A stretch of DNA of 64,000 nucleotides, taken from the NCBI RefSeq assembly GCF_037969725.1, contig NZ_CP150203.1, positions 1,008,001 through 1,072,000 on the forward strand. The letters are read 5' to 3'. The position numbers and the translations under genes are program-made. The notes under the pieces were generated by a model. It worked only from the letters and a program-made list of their open reading frames with translations. It had not been told where the DNA came from and searched no databases. The stretch comes from Paenibacillus sp. FSL W8-0426. GTDB taxonomy: Bacteria > Bacillota > Bacilli > Paenibacillales > Paenibacillaceae. Shown here piece after piece: positions 50,537 to 58,779 of the stretch; positions within the stretch are counted from its first letter, which is position 1; each line of letters begins with the position of its first letter.

Positions 50537-51688
50537 ATGAATGTATCCGTTATTGAGCAAGTCATGCAGCGTAAGGTGAACCCGCCTGTACCGATGGGGA
50601 GTTATGACCCGTCTGACGTTGTTTTTCTGTTAAAGGACCTAAGTAATGTGAATTTGGAAAAAGAGACCGAGGAACGTGAACATGCCATTCAATCAGGCGT
50701 GCATTATTCGGAAATGCTGCCTGTGGAATATCACCCTACGGATGAATATATAGCTTTGTTTCATGAAACGCTTGAACACTCCGCCGCGAAAGTGGCTTTG
50801 GCTGCCGCCACGGTAGCCGAGATGATTTTGCGGAAGCAGGGGCCGCCACCGGTTCTGGTATCGCTTGCGCGCGCAGGGACGCCGATCGGCATTTTGATCA
50901 AACGCTACATTAAAATGAAAACGAATCGGGATCTTCCCCATTACAGCATTTCGATCATTCGTGGCAAAGGCATCGACGAGAATGCGATTCTTTATATTTT
51001 GCAGCAGCATGGAGCAGATGCCAGACTGCAATTCATTGATGGATGGACGGGCAAGGGGGCGATACGCCATGTTCTGATGGACGCTTGCCGTATGCTGGAG
51101 GAACGCTACGGAATCAGACTCGATGACGATCTGGCCGTGCTTGCAGATCCGGGACAATGTTCCGCCACCTATGGCACGCGAGAGGACTACCTCATTCCAA
51201 GCGCCTGCCTGAATTCGACCGTCTCCGGATTAATGAGCCGGACGGTTCTGCGGGACGACCTGATCGGACCGGAGGATTTCCATGGTGCCAAGTGGTACAA
51301 GGAGTGGTCCGAATCCGATTTGTCCCGGCATTTCGTCGATAGAATATCCAGCTGTTTCGCCGAAGTGTCGGATTTGGCGCAGCGGCAGGCAGAAGACGCG
51401 CTGCTGCATCCCCCTGCGGTGACTTGGCAAGGCATGAAGGATATCCGTTCCATTCAAGAGGCATTCGGCATTGATGACGTCAATATGGTGAAGCCCGGAA
51501 TCGGGGAAACCACCAGAGTGCTGCTGCGGCGTGTTCCATGGAAAATCCTCATTGATTCCCCCGATAATCCGAATTTGAAGCACATCATGCTGCTTGCGAA
51601 GGATCGTAACGTTCCTGTGGAAGTATTTCCCGGACTAACGTACTCCTGTTGCGGAATCATTCAATCGGTTAAGGGGGGCGGAGAATGA
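50537..51688 (+). CDS. StiP-family (PRTase-like/PELOTA) protein
   Basis: A 383-residue protein. The N-terminal PRTase-like domain (about 80-290) has V-S-L-A-R-A-G-T-P-I-G-I-L and F-I-D-G-W-T-G-K-G. It is annotated in the database family as cysteine protease StiP, though the fold is phosphoribosyltransferase. The C-terminal 70 residues form the RNA-binding-like PELOTA domain (V-L-L-R-R-V-P-W-K-I-L). It overlaps the HAD gene by four bases (ATGA). It presumably handles the same ribosylated intermediate as the previous enzyme. Confidence 0.88.
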   Translation: MNVSVIEQVMQRKVNPPVPMGSYDPSDVVFLLKDLSNVNLEKETEEREHAIQSGVHYSEMLPVEYHPTDEYIALFHETLEHSAAKVALAAATVAEMILRKQGPPPVLVSLARAGTPIGILIKRYIKMKTNRDLPHYSISIIRGKGIDENAILYILQQHGADARLQFIDGWTGKGAIRHVLMDACRMLEERYGIRLDDDLAVLADPGQCSATYGTREDYLIPSACLNSTVSGLMSRTVLRDDLIGPEDFHGAKWYKEWSESDLSRHFVDRISSCFAEVSDLAQRQAEDALLHPPAVTWQGMKDIRSIQEAFGIDDVNMVKPGIGETTRVLLRRVPWKILIDSPDNPNLKHIMLLAKDRNVPVEVFPGLTYSCCGIIQSVKGGGE

Positions 51689-52512
51689 TCTATGCCAGCG
51701 ATTTGGATCAGACGTTGATCTATTCCCGCCGCTCGATGGGAGTGTCGGAAGAAACCCCTGGGCTTGTGCCTGCGGAATGGATTAAGGGGGAACTGTCCGC
51801 TTATATGTCTGAGGTTGCCCTGAGGCAGCTTCAGTCGCTTGCAGAAGAGGTTACCTTTGTCCCGGTGACGACCCGGACAGTCGAACAGTATAAGCGGATC
51901 GTTATTTTTCAACAAGACCTCTTGCCGTCCTTTGCCATCACCAGCAATGGTGGAAATATTCTGGTCGACGGACTTGTTGATCAAACGTGGCATAAGCGTG
52001 TTCGGGCCAGGCTGATGGAAGAGTCCGCAGCGCCCGAAGAAGCGAGACGACTTATTGAACCCATACTGAGTACGGACTGGGTGGCCGGAGAACGATTGTG
52101 CGACGGGCTGTTCTACGCATACGTCATTCATCGGAATCGCATGCCGCTGGAGGCAGTCATGGAAAAGATCGAACAGCTTGGGCGCTTGGGCTGGGAAGCT
52201 TCCATTCAGGGGCGCAAATTATACCTTGTTCCCTCGGCGGTGAACAAGTGGGATGCCGTGGCTTATGTGCGAGAGCGCGTTGGAGACGGGCCGGTCCTTG
52301 CCTCAGGGGATTCTTTGCTGGATCGCTGCCTCCTGGATGCTGCCGACTATGCGATAGCCCCTCGGCATGGCGAGTTATATCGGGAGAAGCAGCGCCATCC
52401 TGAACAAATCCCATATCGTTTTACGGAACAAGCCGGCATATTTGCGGCAAACGAGATCGTGGATTATGTACGGACAACACATCAAGCATTGACGGGAGAG
52501 GCTGCCTCATGA
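51685..52512 (+). CDS. HAD-family phosphatase
   Basis: 275 residues. Motif I is A-S-D-L-D-Q-T-L-I (D6, D8), motif II is P-V-T-T-R-T and motif IV is A-S-G-D-S-L-L-D near 212, a Cof-type HAD pattern with an inserted cap. It removes phosphate from a small sugar- or nucleotide-like metabolite. ATGA overlaps tie it to both neighbours. Confidence 0.93.
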   Translation: MIYASDLDQTLIYSRRSMGVSEETPGLVPAEWIKGELSAYMSEVALRQLQSLAEEVTFVPVTTRTVEQYKRIVIFQQDLLPSFAITSNGGNILVDGLVDQTWHKRVRARLMEESAAPEEARRLIEPILSTDWVAGERLCDGLFYAYVIHRNRMPLEAVMEKIEQLGRLGWEASIQGRKLYLVPSAVNKWDAVAYVRERVGDGPVLASGDSLLDRCLLDAADYAIAPRHGELYREKQRHPEQIPYRFTEQAGIFAANEIVDYVRTTHQALTGEAAS

Positions 52513-53549
52513 GCAAAGTGCGCATTTATTTTAATCGCTGGTTCTCGGTTGCATATCACTACATGAATTTGATCCGTAACAACGAGGATGGGATGCCGTT
52601 CGAAATTTACGGCACACATTCCGATCCTGGAAATATGGCGCTGCAGGGATGCGATTATGCGGAAGTGGAACCGAAAGTCACTGGAAGGGAATATGTAGAT
52701 TTCTGTCTGGACTTTTGCCGCCGACACCAAATTGATGTCTTTATCCCTCGCTGGAACATGCTTGATATAAGCAGGCATGTGCACCTGTTCGAAGAGATCG
52801 GCACCAAAGTCATCGTTTGCACGGATACAGAGCTTTTGGAGCAGCTTATGGAGAAGGACCGGTTCTACGAGTCCGTCCGGGAGAAAGGAATCATGAGCAT
52901 TCCCGAGTACTTCACGGCAAGCAATGCCGCTGAGTTTCGGGAAGCGTACGAAGCCCTTTCTGCCCGTGGGCACGAAGTATGCTTCAAGCCCTGCAACGGG
53001 GAAGGCGGGGTGGGCTTCCGGGTGATCGATAACAGCAGGGATCGATTGCAGGAGCTGTTCGGCCATGCGCAGAACCGCATTTCTTACCAAGACGCGCTTG
53101 ATGCGTTCTCCTCGGTGGAATCTTTCCCTAAAACGATGGTGATGGAACGGTTAGAGGGCTACGAGTACAGCATCGACTGCCTTGCGGGCGGGAATGGAGA
53201 TCTGCTCGCCGCCGTGCCGCGCCGTAAGGCAGGCGGACGTTTGCGATTGCTGGAGGAGCATCCCGAACTGCTGAAAATTGCGCAGGATGTGGCGGAGGCA
53301 TACCGCATTCCTTACAATTTTAACATCCAGATGAAATACCGCGGAGACGTCCCCAAACTGCTGGAAATCAATCCGCGTATGTCGGGTGGCCTGCATGTAT
53401 CCTGTCTATCGGGAATCAACTTTCCGTATTTGGCCGTAAAGCTTGCTTTGGGATACGAAGTTGGGCCTTTGCAGCCGAAGTACGGCATTCTTGGCAGCCA
53501 TGTCGAACAGCCGCTGGTTATTGATCCGGGAAAGGTTGTTGGTACTTAG
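52509..53549 (+). CDS. ATP-grasp ligase
   Basis: A 346-residue protein with the carbamoyl-phosphate-synthase-type ATP-grasp fold: K-D-R-F near 117, C-F-K-P-C-N-G-E-G-G-V-G-F near 160, E-Y-S-I-D-C-L near 215 and P-K-L-L-E-I-N-P-R-M-S-G-G near 280 (metal site E, N). It joins a carboxylate to an amine using ATP, probably the last step of this module. No separate terminator follows; a new promoter lies at 53566. Confidence 0.94.
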   Translation: MSKVRIYFNRWFSVAYHYMNLIRNNEDGMPFEIYGTHSDPGNMALQGCDYAEVEPKVTGREYVDFCLDFCRRHQIDVFIPRWNMLDISRHVHLFEEIGTKVIVCTDTELLEQLMEKDRFYESVREKGIMSIPEYFTASNAAEFREAYEALSARGHEVCFKPCNGEGGVGFRVIDNSRDRLQELFGHAQNRISYQDALDAFSSVESFPKTMVMERLEGYEYSIDCLAGGNGDLLAAVPRRKAGGRLRLLEEHPELLKIAQDVAEAYRIPYNFNIQMKYRGDVPKLLEINPRMSGGLHVSCLSGINFPYLAVKLALGYEVGPLQPKYGILGSHVEQPLVIDPGKVVGT

Positions 53550-53565
53550 GGCTGCTTTCCATAGT

Positions 53566-53595
53566 TTGACACTTTCTGAACGGTTTTTTTATAAT
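53566..53595 (+). promoter_or_regulatory. Sigma-A promoter for membrane protein-telA pair
   Basis: TTGACA at 53566-53571 and TATAAT at 53590-53595 are perfect boxes with an 18-base spacer. The 134-base leader to the ATG at 53729 contains TTCTGAACGG and other short repeats but no clear terminator. Confidence 0.85.
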
Positions 53596-53728
53596 ATCAG
53601 AAAGCTTGCACCTCGAAGAATAGGCATCCTGATATTGCAAGAAAATCTACGACTAAGGGCGGTCTGTCTACTGAGAGGGTGCGTCGCGGTTGGCGTTGCA
53701 GGTGCTGTTATAGTCAGGAGGACTAATC

Positions 53729-54508
53729 ATGTTACGGAAAACAAAAATCGGATGGGGAGCGCTAATCGGATATGTCGTCGCTGCGGTCAGCAGTCCTTTT
53801 GTTCCCGAATTTGTGTCCTGGGCCATTCCCGCAGTGACCACATTGGTTGCCGGAATGTTACCGTCTGCTGCATCCCGGTCACGGAGTGCTTCCCAAGATG
53901 CAGCTCGCCTGAATGATGATCGTCGTGGAAATCGTGCCAACCAAAAGAACTTGCAGGATTGGCAGCCAGGTGGAAGCACGGACAATGGGGAGCTTCAGAG
54001 AAGCCCTCAGGGACAAGCGGGTGATGGTCAGCAAACAGCAGCTTCGGTCAGATTCGGGCAGGAGCCCCCAGCTCAAGACCAGGGAGCTGCCGAAATCAGT
54101 AAGCTTGATCCCGTGTTTGGTCCCGTCATCGAGTACCTTGAGGTTCTGGAAGACATGGTTATTTCCGAAGGGCAAAAGAATGAACTGGACAACGAAATCG
54201 TTGAGAAGTCCTTGGCATTATTCGCGCGTTTGCAGCGTGTCATTCCTGCTCTGAACGAGTTGAATAACGGGGATATTAACCATATGGTGCGGCGATTGAT
54301 TCTAAAAGACCTGAACGGATTAATCAATCCGTTCTTGCGCCTGAGCGGCGAGGCGAAACGTACGAACCGGCGAACATTGCTGGGCGGTTTGAAGGATGTG
54401 GATTCAAAAATATCCGAAATTGTATCAACCATCGAGCATAAAGATCTGATGGAGCTGCAGAACAAGGCAGAGCTGATTCATCAGCGATACAACGGATCGG
54501 AGCTATAG
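53729..54508 (+). CDS. TelA-associated membrane protein
   Basis: 259 residues from ATG 53729 after CAGGAGGAC. Two membrane helices (about 8-24 and 31-45), a Gln/Gly/Arg-rich linker (about 46-125) and a helical C-terminal domain (about 125-259) with heptads such as L-E-V-L-E-D-M-V. The next gene, telA, begins 11 bases later. XpaC-like proteins hold this position in other genomes, but I do not see a certain XpaC signature. It may anchor TelA to the membrane. Confidence 0.75.
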   Translation: MLRKTKIGWGALIGYVVAAVSSPFVPEFVSWAIPAVTTLVAGMLPSAASRSRSASQDAARLNDDRRGNRANQKNLQDWQPGGSTDNGELQRSPQGQAGDGQQTAASVRFGQEPPAQDQGAAEISKLDPVFGPVIEYLEVLEDMVISEGQKNELDNEIVEKSLALFARLQRVIPALNELNNGDINHMVRRLILKDLNGLINPFLRLSGEAKRTNRRTLLGGLKDVDSKISEIVSTIEHKDLMELQNKAELIHQRYNGSEL

Positions 54509-54519
54509 GAGGGAACGAC

Positions 54520-55623
54520 ATGGCTACGGAATTGCTTCAATTAAAACAGGAAGACGAGCAGCGCATACAACAGGAGGCAGCTCAGCTGATCCAAAAGGTG
54601 GCGCAGAGCGATGCACTCCAACTGGACACGCTTATGGATGATATCGGCAAGCTTGGCGTCAAGACGCAGGAAAAGGCAGGGCAGACGCTCAAGCTTCTGG
54701 ATCGGCCCGTGAACGATCTGATGTCAGGCAACCGAGCTGAAGTGTCCAACATGATCCTGAAACTGCGCGATGAATGCGAGAGCTTGCAGCAGAGCAAAAA
54801 CGTAAGTTTTGTTGGAAGGCTGCTGCGTAAGAGTCCGCTCAAAAATTACGTCTACCGATACCAATCGGTGCGCAAAAATATCGACAGCATCATCAACGGC
54901 CTCCGGGACGGGAAGGATAATCTTGAGGAAAATATCGTAAACATGCGGCAGCTGAAGCGCTCCTCCATGCAGGAGATTTACAATATTCAGACGAAGATTG
55001 CCTTCGGCAACCAATTGAAGGCATTGTTCGAGGCCGAGATTGCCAAACCGGAGAACGAAACGCGCAGGCCACATCTCGAACGTGGATTGCGTAAAGTGGT
55101 TACCCGCATACAGTCCATGACGGAAATGATCATGCTGTACAACCAGGCTATTGCCGCTACGGACATCATCAATGACAACAACGACAAGCTCATTGATTCG
55201 GTCAATAACGCGATCGACAAAACGGCCAACCTGATCACGGTATCCGCGATGATTGCAATGGCGCTCAATGATCAAGAGAAGGTCATTAATGCCGTAGAGG
55301 CGACCAACAAAACGATCGAGGATCAATTCAAGGAAAATGCAAGGCTGCTGCGCACGACGACGGAACGGACCAACGATCTGTTGTCCAAGCCGGCCATGTC
55401 CATCGAGTCGGTGAACCAGGCCATCGGCGATCTGATGTCTGCACTGGATCTTTCCGAGCAGTCCAATCGCAGAATTATCGAGAGCTGCAACGATTATACG
55501 GCGAAAATGACGGCGCTTAACGCTAAAATGAGTGAGAGATTGGCTCTGGAAGGTTCCAGCCAACAAGCCATTCGGAGCGCGGGACAGCCGGACCGCAGTG
55601 CCATCCAGTCTTTTTTGGACTAA
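54520..55623 (+). CDS. telA: TelA-family toxic anion resistance protein
   Basis: A 367-residue, almost fully helical protein with the TelA pattern: M-D-D-I-G-K-L-G near 43, F-V-G-R-L-L-R-K-S-P-L near 98, and A-T-D-I-I-N-D-N-N-D-K-L near 215. Length matches Bacillus YceH (about 363). It contributes to resistance to tellurite and some cell-wall antibiotics, with unknown mechanism. Ribosome site AGGAGGGAAC. It closes the Ter locus; repeat copy 5 starts nine bases after the stop. Confidence 0.94.
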   Translation: MATELLQLKQEDEQRIQQEAAQLIQKVAQSDALQLDTLMDDIGKLGVKTQEKAGQTLKLLDRPVNDLMSGNRAEVSNMILKLRDECESLQQSKNVSFVGRLLRKSPLKNYVYRYQSVRKNIDSIINGLRDGKDNLEENIVNMRQLKRSSMQEIYNIQTKIAFGNQLKALFEAEIAKPENETRRPHLERGLRKVVTRIQSMTEMIMLYNQAIAATDIINDNNDKLIDSVNNAIDKTANLITVSAMIAMALNDQEKVINAVEATNKTIEDQFKENARLLRTTTERTNDLLSKPAMSIESVNQAIGDLMSALDLSEQSNRRIIESCNDYTAKMTALNAKMSERLALEGSSQQAIRSAGQPDRSAIQSFLD

Positions 55624-55632
55624 TTCACCATC

Positions 55633-55822
55633 TATATAAACCGCAAAAAAGATACACACGTTAACGGAGAGGCAGAACCAATCTGGAGAAGCGAAGCGGT
55701 CGCATTTATCACCGGATTTCCCCTTAGAAAAAGGGAATTTGAAAAAATCTGGGGATAACAGCGATCGGAAGATGGTACTGGACTCGCAGTGCCCTGTGTG
55801 ATAGTTTAGTGCGGTTTATATA
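55633..55822 (+). repeat. Interspersed structured repeat, copy 5 (short form)
   Basis: Both ends are present (TATATAAACCGC / GCGGTTTATATA). The middle is short, as in copy 1. It lies between telA and the terminator at 55850, so it is transcribed as part of the telA 3' UTR. Confidence 0.9.
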
Positions 55823-55849
55823 ATAACCAAATAACTAAAATCAAGTTTG

Positions 55850-55881
55850 AAGAGATGTCTCACCGTGAGGCATCTTTTTTG
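55850..55881 (+). terminator. Terminator of the telA transcript
   Basis: AGAGATGTCTCA-CCG-TGAGGCATCTTTTTT is a strong hairpin with T-run, just after repeat copy 5. Confidence 0.9.
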
Positions 55882-55983
55882 TATATGTTGGACAGGCAGC
55901 GGAAATAATGGCATACATCGAATTTCTTCGCATACATTCTGGTAAGGAAGAAGGATCGCCACTTTTGCGGGAGGGATCATACG

Positions 55984-56079
55984 ATGTTACCTATCATTAT
56001 TGCCGGTATTCTGCTAGTTCTGATCGTGGTAGCCAGCAGTGAAAAGGCAGAGTCTATTGCAGAGTTGAATGAACGCTAA
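55984..56079 (+). CDS. 31-residue membrane peptide
   Basis: ATG 55984 follows GGGAGGGATCATACG. It encodes MLPIIIAGILLVLIVVASS then E-K-A-E-S-I-A-E-L-N-E-R. One short membrane helix with a charged tail and a strong ribosome site support a real small protein. It has no relatives in the window. Confidence 0.5.
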   Translation: MLPIIIAGILLVLIVVASSEKAESIAELNER

Positions 56080-56153
56080 TGAACTATATTTTTCAAGCAT
56101 GGTTTGATAGAATATAGGTAAACTTTGGGAGTTCATGAAGGAGTCTGCTTAAG

Positions 56154-56729
56154 ATGCTGGAGTTTTCATTCGAGATTATTGACGAGACCAAAATTAACAT
56201 TCAGTACAGGTACGGCAGCGAGATGTTCAACTTTAATTTGTTTTGGACGCAAGAAGGCTGGACGCTGCATCCGTTCGACGGCATTCTGATCGAAAACCGC
56301 GACATGTGCCGGCTGATCGTGTCTGAATTGCTGAAGAACAAGGATTTTCATGTCATGCTGGCCAAGGAAAAAATCATGTTATCCCAATTGCGGACCACGA
56401 TTAACCTGGATCAACCGGATGTTTATGAAGACCGACTATCCGATCGCAGGTTGGGAGACCGTTATGACGAGGATGACGAACTTATGCGATACATAGAGAA
56501 TCATACTTTTGATGAAGTGCTGCAGCTTGAACTGGAGCAGATTCGGTCACGAGTGGATTTTTTCCAGCAAATCATTCAGCGCATGTTCATGGAAGGCATT
56601 GGACCGGAGGATGCTGACTTTGCCAAGGTACAAGCCTTGATTCGCATTTATAAAGAGACTGGCGAGAAGTTTGAGCGCATGAATGGTTATGATCCGGGTT
56701 ACGGGGACCATGACCGCAGAAGATGGTAG
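56154..56729 (+). CDS. Hypothetical 191-residue protein
   Basis: It starts at ATG 56154, ten bases after AAGGAG. The first half is beta-rich (F-S-F-E-I-I-D-E-T-K-I-N-I-Q-Y). The second is acidic and helical with many Asp/Arg (D-R-L-S-D-R-R-L-G-D-R-Y-D-E-D-D-E). Cytosolic. No family recognised. A clean terminator follows, so it is a single-gene unit. Confidence 0.7.
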   Translation: MLEFSFEIIDETKINIQYRYGSEMFNFNLFWTQEGWTLHPFDGILIENRDMCRLIVSELLKNKDFHVMLAKEKIMLSQLRTTINLDQPDVYEDRLSDRRLGDRYDEDDELMRYIENHTFDEVLQLELEQIRSRVDFFQQIIQRMFMEGIGPEDADFAKVQALIRIYKETGEKFERMNGYDPGYGDHDRRRW

Positions 56730-56745
56730 ACATACTATGAATAAT

Positions 56746-56778
56746 GAGGCCTGGGCGGCATGATTGCCCGGGTTTTTC
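56746..56778 (+). terminator. Terminator of the 56154-56729 gene
   Basis: GCCTGGGC-GGCATGATT-GCCCGGGTTTTTC, with seven to eight pairs and a T-run, 17 bases after the stop. Confidence 0.85.
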
Positions 56779-56951
56779 TTTTTGCAAGGAGGCGTTCTTG
56801 GCGTCCATTTCAGGGTAATCATGATAGGGGAAGAAGATATTGGCGGTTCATTCGTGCAAAATGCGCTATAATAGCCGTATTGGGTACGTGAAATTTTACA
56901 TAGATTACAAGAAAGGGAACGAACGGAGCGGCTATTGTAAATTTGACGTGT

Positions 56952-56986
56952 GCTTGGGCAAAGGAACAAGCCCTCCGGGCTGGAGG
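56952..56986 (+). promoter_or_regulatory. Leader with two mutually exclusive hairpins
   Basis: GCTTG (56952-56956) can pair with CAAGC (56967-56971), while AGCCC (56969-56973) can pair with GGGCT (56977-56981). The two stems share three bases. The second ends right before the GGAGG ribosome site of the exporter gene. Bacillus bmrCD is also leader-controlled, so a regulatory role is plausible but unproven. Confidence 0.35.
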
Positions 56987-56994
56987 TATGGATA

Positions 56995-58779
56995 ATGATC
57001 AAGCTGTTGGTTTATCTGAAAAAGTACCGAGTCGCCGCGATTGCAGCCTTGGTGATGATGCTGATTGAGCTGACCGTCGAATTGGCCCAGCCTTATCTGA
57101 TCTCCAAAATCATTGACCACGGGATCCAGCAGGGAGATCTGTCGGTCGTTTGGCTGTGGGGCGGCGTATTGGTAGGCAGTGCCGTCGTGGCCTTCGCCGC
57201 GGGCATTGCGAGTTCGTTTTTTGCATCACATGCGAGCCTCGGGTTTGGTTACGACTTGCGGGAGAGACTATACGGCAAAGTGCAGTCGTTCACGTATTCG
57301 GTATTCAACCGTTTTGCGACCTCATCGCTGATCACCCGTCTAACCGGGGATATCACCCAAGTACAGGACACGATATTCATGAGCTTGCGCTTCATGACGA
57401 GGGTCCCGCTGGTTGTGATTGGAAGCGTTATTATGGCCGTGGTGGTCAATGCGAAGCTGGGGCTGCTGCTGGTCGTCATGGTTCCGGTGCTGCTGCTCTG
57501 CGTGGTGTATATGATCAAAAAAGCAGCGCTGCTGTTCCGCAACGTGCAGCGGAGGCTGGATGCCGTTAACGGCGTCATCCAGGAAAATCTGACAGGCATT
57601 CGGCTGATTCGGGTATTCGTGCGAATGGGCCATGAGATCGAGCGCTTTGCCGGATTCAGCGGCAAGCTGATGAAAGGCACGATCTCCGCGCTGCGCCTGA
57701 CGGAGACAACGATGCCGTTCATGCTGCTGGTCATGAACCTGTGCATCATCGCCGTCCTCTGGTTTGGCCGCCGGGACATCGCCGTGGGCCATGCCAGCGT
57801 GGGCGAAGTGGTTGCCGTCATCAACTATTTGCTGCGAACCATCGGCGCGCTGTCGGCATTATCGTGGATTCTCGTCACGTTCTCCAGAGCGAGCGCATCC
57901 GCGCAGCGGATCCATGAGGTGCTGGACACGCCCGAAGACGGCATCGATTCGGTGATGGCTGGGCAGCCAGGAGCGACGCCGCATGCAATTTCCAATGCTG
58001 TGGGTACCGGGAAGAGAGCTGCCGTTCGGGGCGCAGTCGAATTTCGCGACGTTCAGTTCCATTACCCGAACAGCGACATCACGGTGCTGTCGGACATCAG
58101 TTTTACGGCCAAGCAAGGCGAACGGATCGCGATTATGGGGGCCACCGGTTCCGGCAAGTCGACGCTGGTGCAGCTGATTCCAAGGCTGTATGCCCAGGAT
58201 CGGGGCATCGTTCGCATCGACGGCACGAATGCCGACGAGTATGACGTGACGGCCTTGCGGGGAGCGATCGGATACGTTCCGCAGGAGGTTATTCTTTTTA
58301 CGGGTTCCGTGAAGGATAATATTGCCTGGGGACGGGAAGACGCTACGCTGGAGGAGATCCAGGAAGCGGCCCGCCGCGCCCAGATCCATGAAACGATCGA
58401 GAAGCTGCCGGATGGTTACGATACGATGCTAGGCCAGCGCGGAGTCAATTTGTCCGGCGGGCAGAAACAGCGCTTGTCCATCGCCCGCGCGTTGATTCGC
58501 CGTCCAAGCATTCTTATTTTGGACGACAGCACCAGCGCGCTGGATGTGGCCACGGAAGCCAAGCTGCTGGATGCGCTGGAGGAGCTCTCGTGCACCACCT
58601 TCATCATTACGCAGAAAATCAGCTCCACCACTTCGGCCGACCTGATCCTGCTGCTCGATGAGGGCAGGCTGATCGGACAAGGCAAACACGAGGACCTGAT
58701 GGAATCGTCCGAGTTATACCGCCGCATCCATCAATCACAATACGGGGAGGGTACGCCGCATGTTCAAAGCATTCATTGA
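56995..58779 (+). CDS. ABC exporter half-transporter with degenerate ATP site
   Basis: The start is ATG 56995, eight bases after GGAGG. A 594-residue protein with six membrane helices (about 15-300), then an ATPase domain with Walker A G-A-T-G-S-G-K-S-T, signature L-S-G-G-Q and Walker B L-I-L-D-D. The catalytic Glu is Asp (D-D-S-T-S-A) and the switch His is Gln (I-I-T-Q-K-I-S-S). This marks the non-catalytic half of a heterodimeric exporter such as BmrC. The partner starts 20 bases before its end. Confidence 0.94.
   Translation: MIKLLVYLKKYRVAAIAALVMMLIELTVELAQPYLISKIIDHGIQQGDLSVVWLWGGVLVGSAVVAFAAGIASSFFASHASLGFGYDLRERLYGKVQSFTYSVFNRFATSSLITRLTGDITQVQDTIFMSLRFMTRVPLVVIGSVIMAVVVNAKLGLLLVVMVPVLLLCVVYMIKKAALLFRNVQRRLDAVNGVIQENLTGIRLIRVFVRMGHEIERFAGFSGKLMKGTISALRLTETTMPFMLLVMNLCIIAVLWFGRRDIAVGHASVGEVVAVINYLLRTIGALSALSWILVTFSRASASAQRIHEVLDTPEDGIDSVMAGQPGATPHAISNAVGTGKRAAVRGAVEFRDVQFHYPNSDITVLSDISFTAKQGERIAIMGATGSGKSTLVQLIPRLYAQDRGIVRIDGTNADEYDVTALRGAIGYVPQEVILFTGSVKDNIAWGREDATLEEIQEAARRAQIHETIEKLPDGYDTMLGQRGVNLSGGQKQRLSIARALIRRPSILILDDSTSALDVATEAKLLDALEELSCTTFIITQKISSTTSADLILLLDEGRLIGQGKHEDLMESSELYRRIHQSQYGEGTPHVQSIH

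Noticed and set aside
54724..55659. 311-codon minus-strand frame opposite telA
   Set aside because: Antisense of a recognised TelA protein; runs into repeat copy 5.
887..55822. Repeats considered as CRISPR
   Set aside because: Units are 110-230 bases, tens of kilobases apart and have no spacers.
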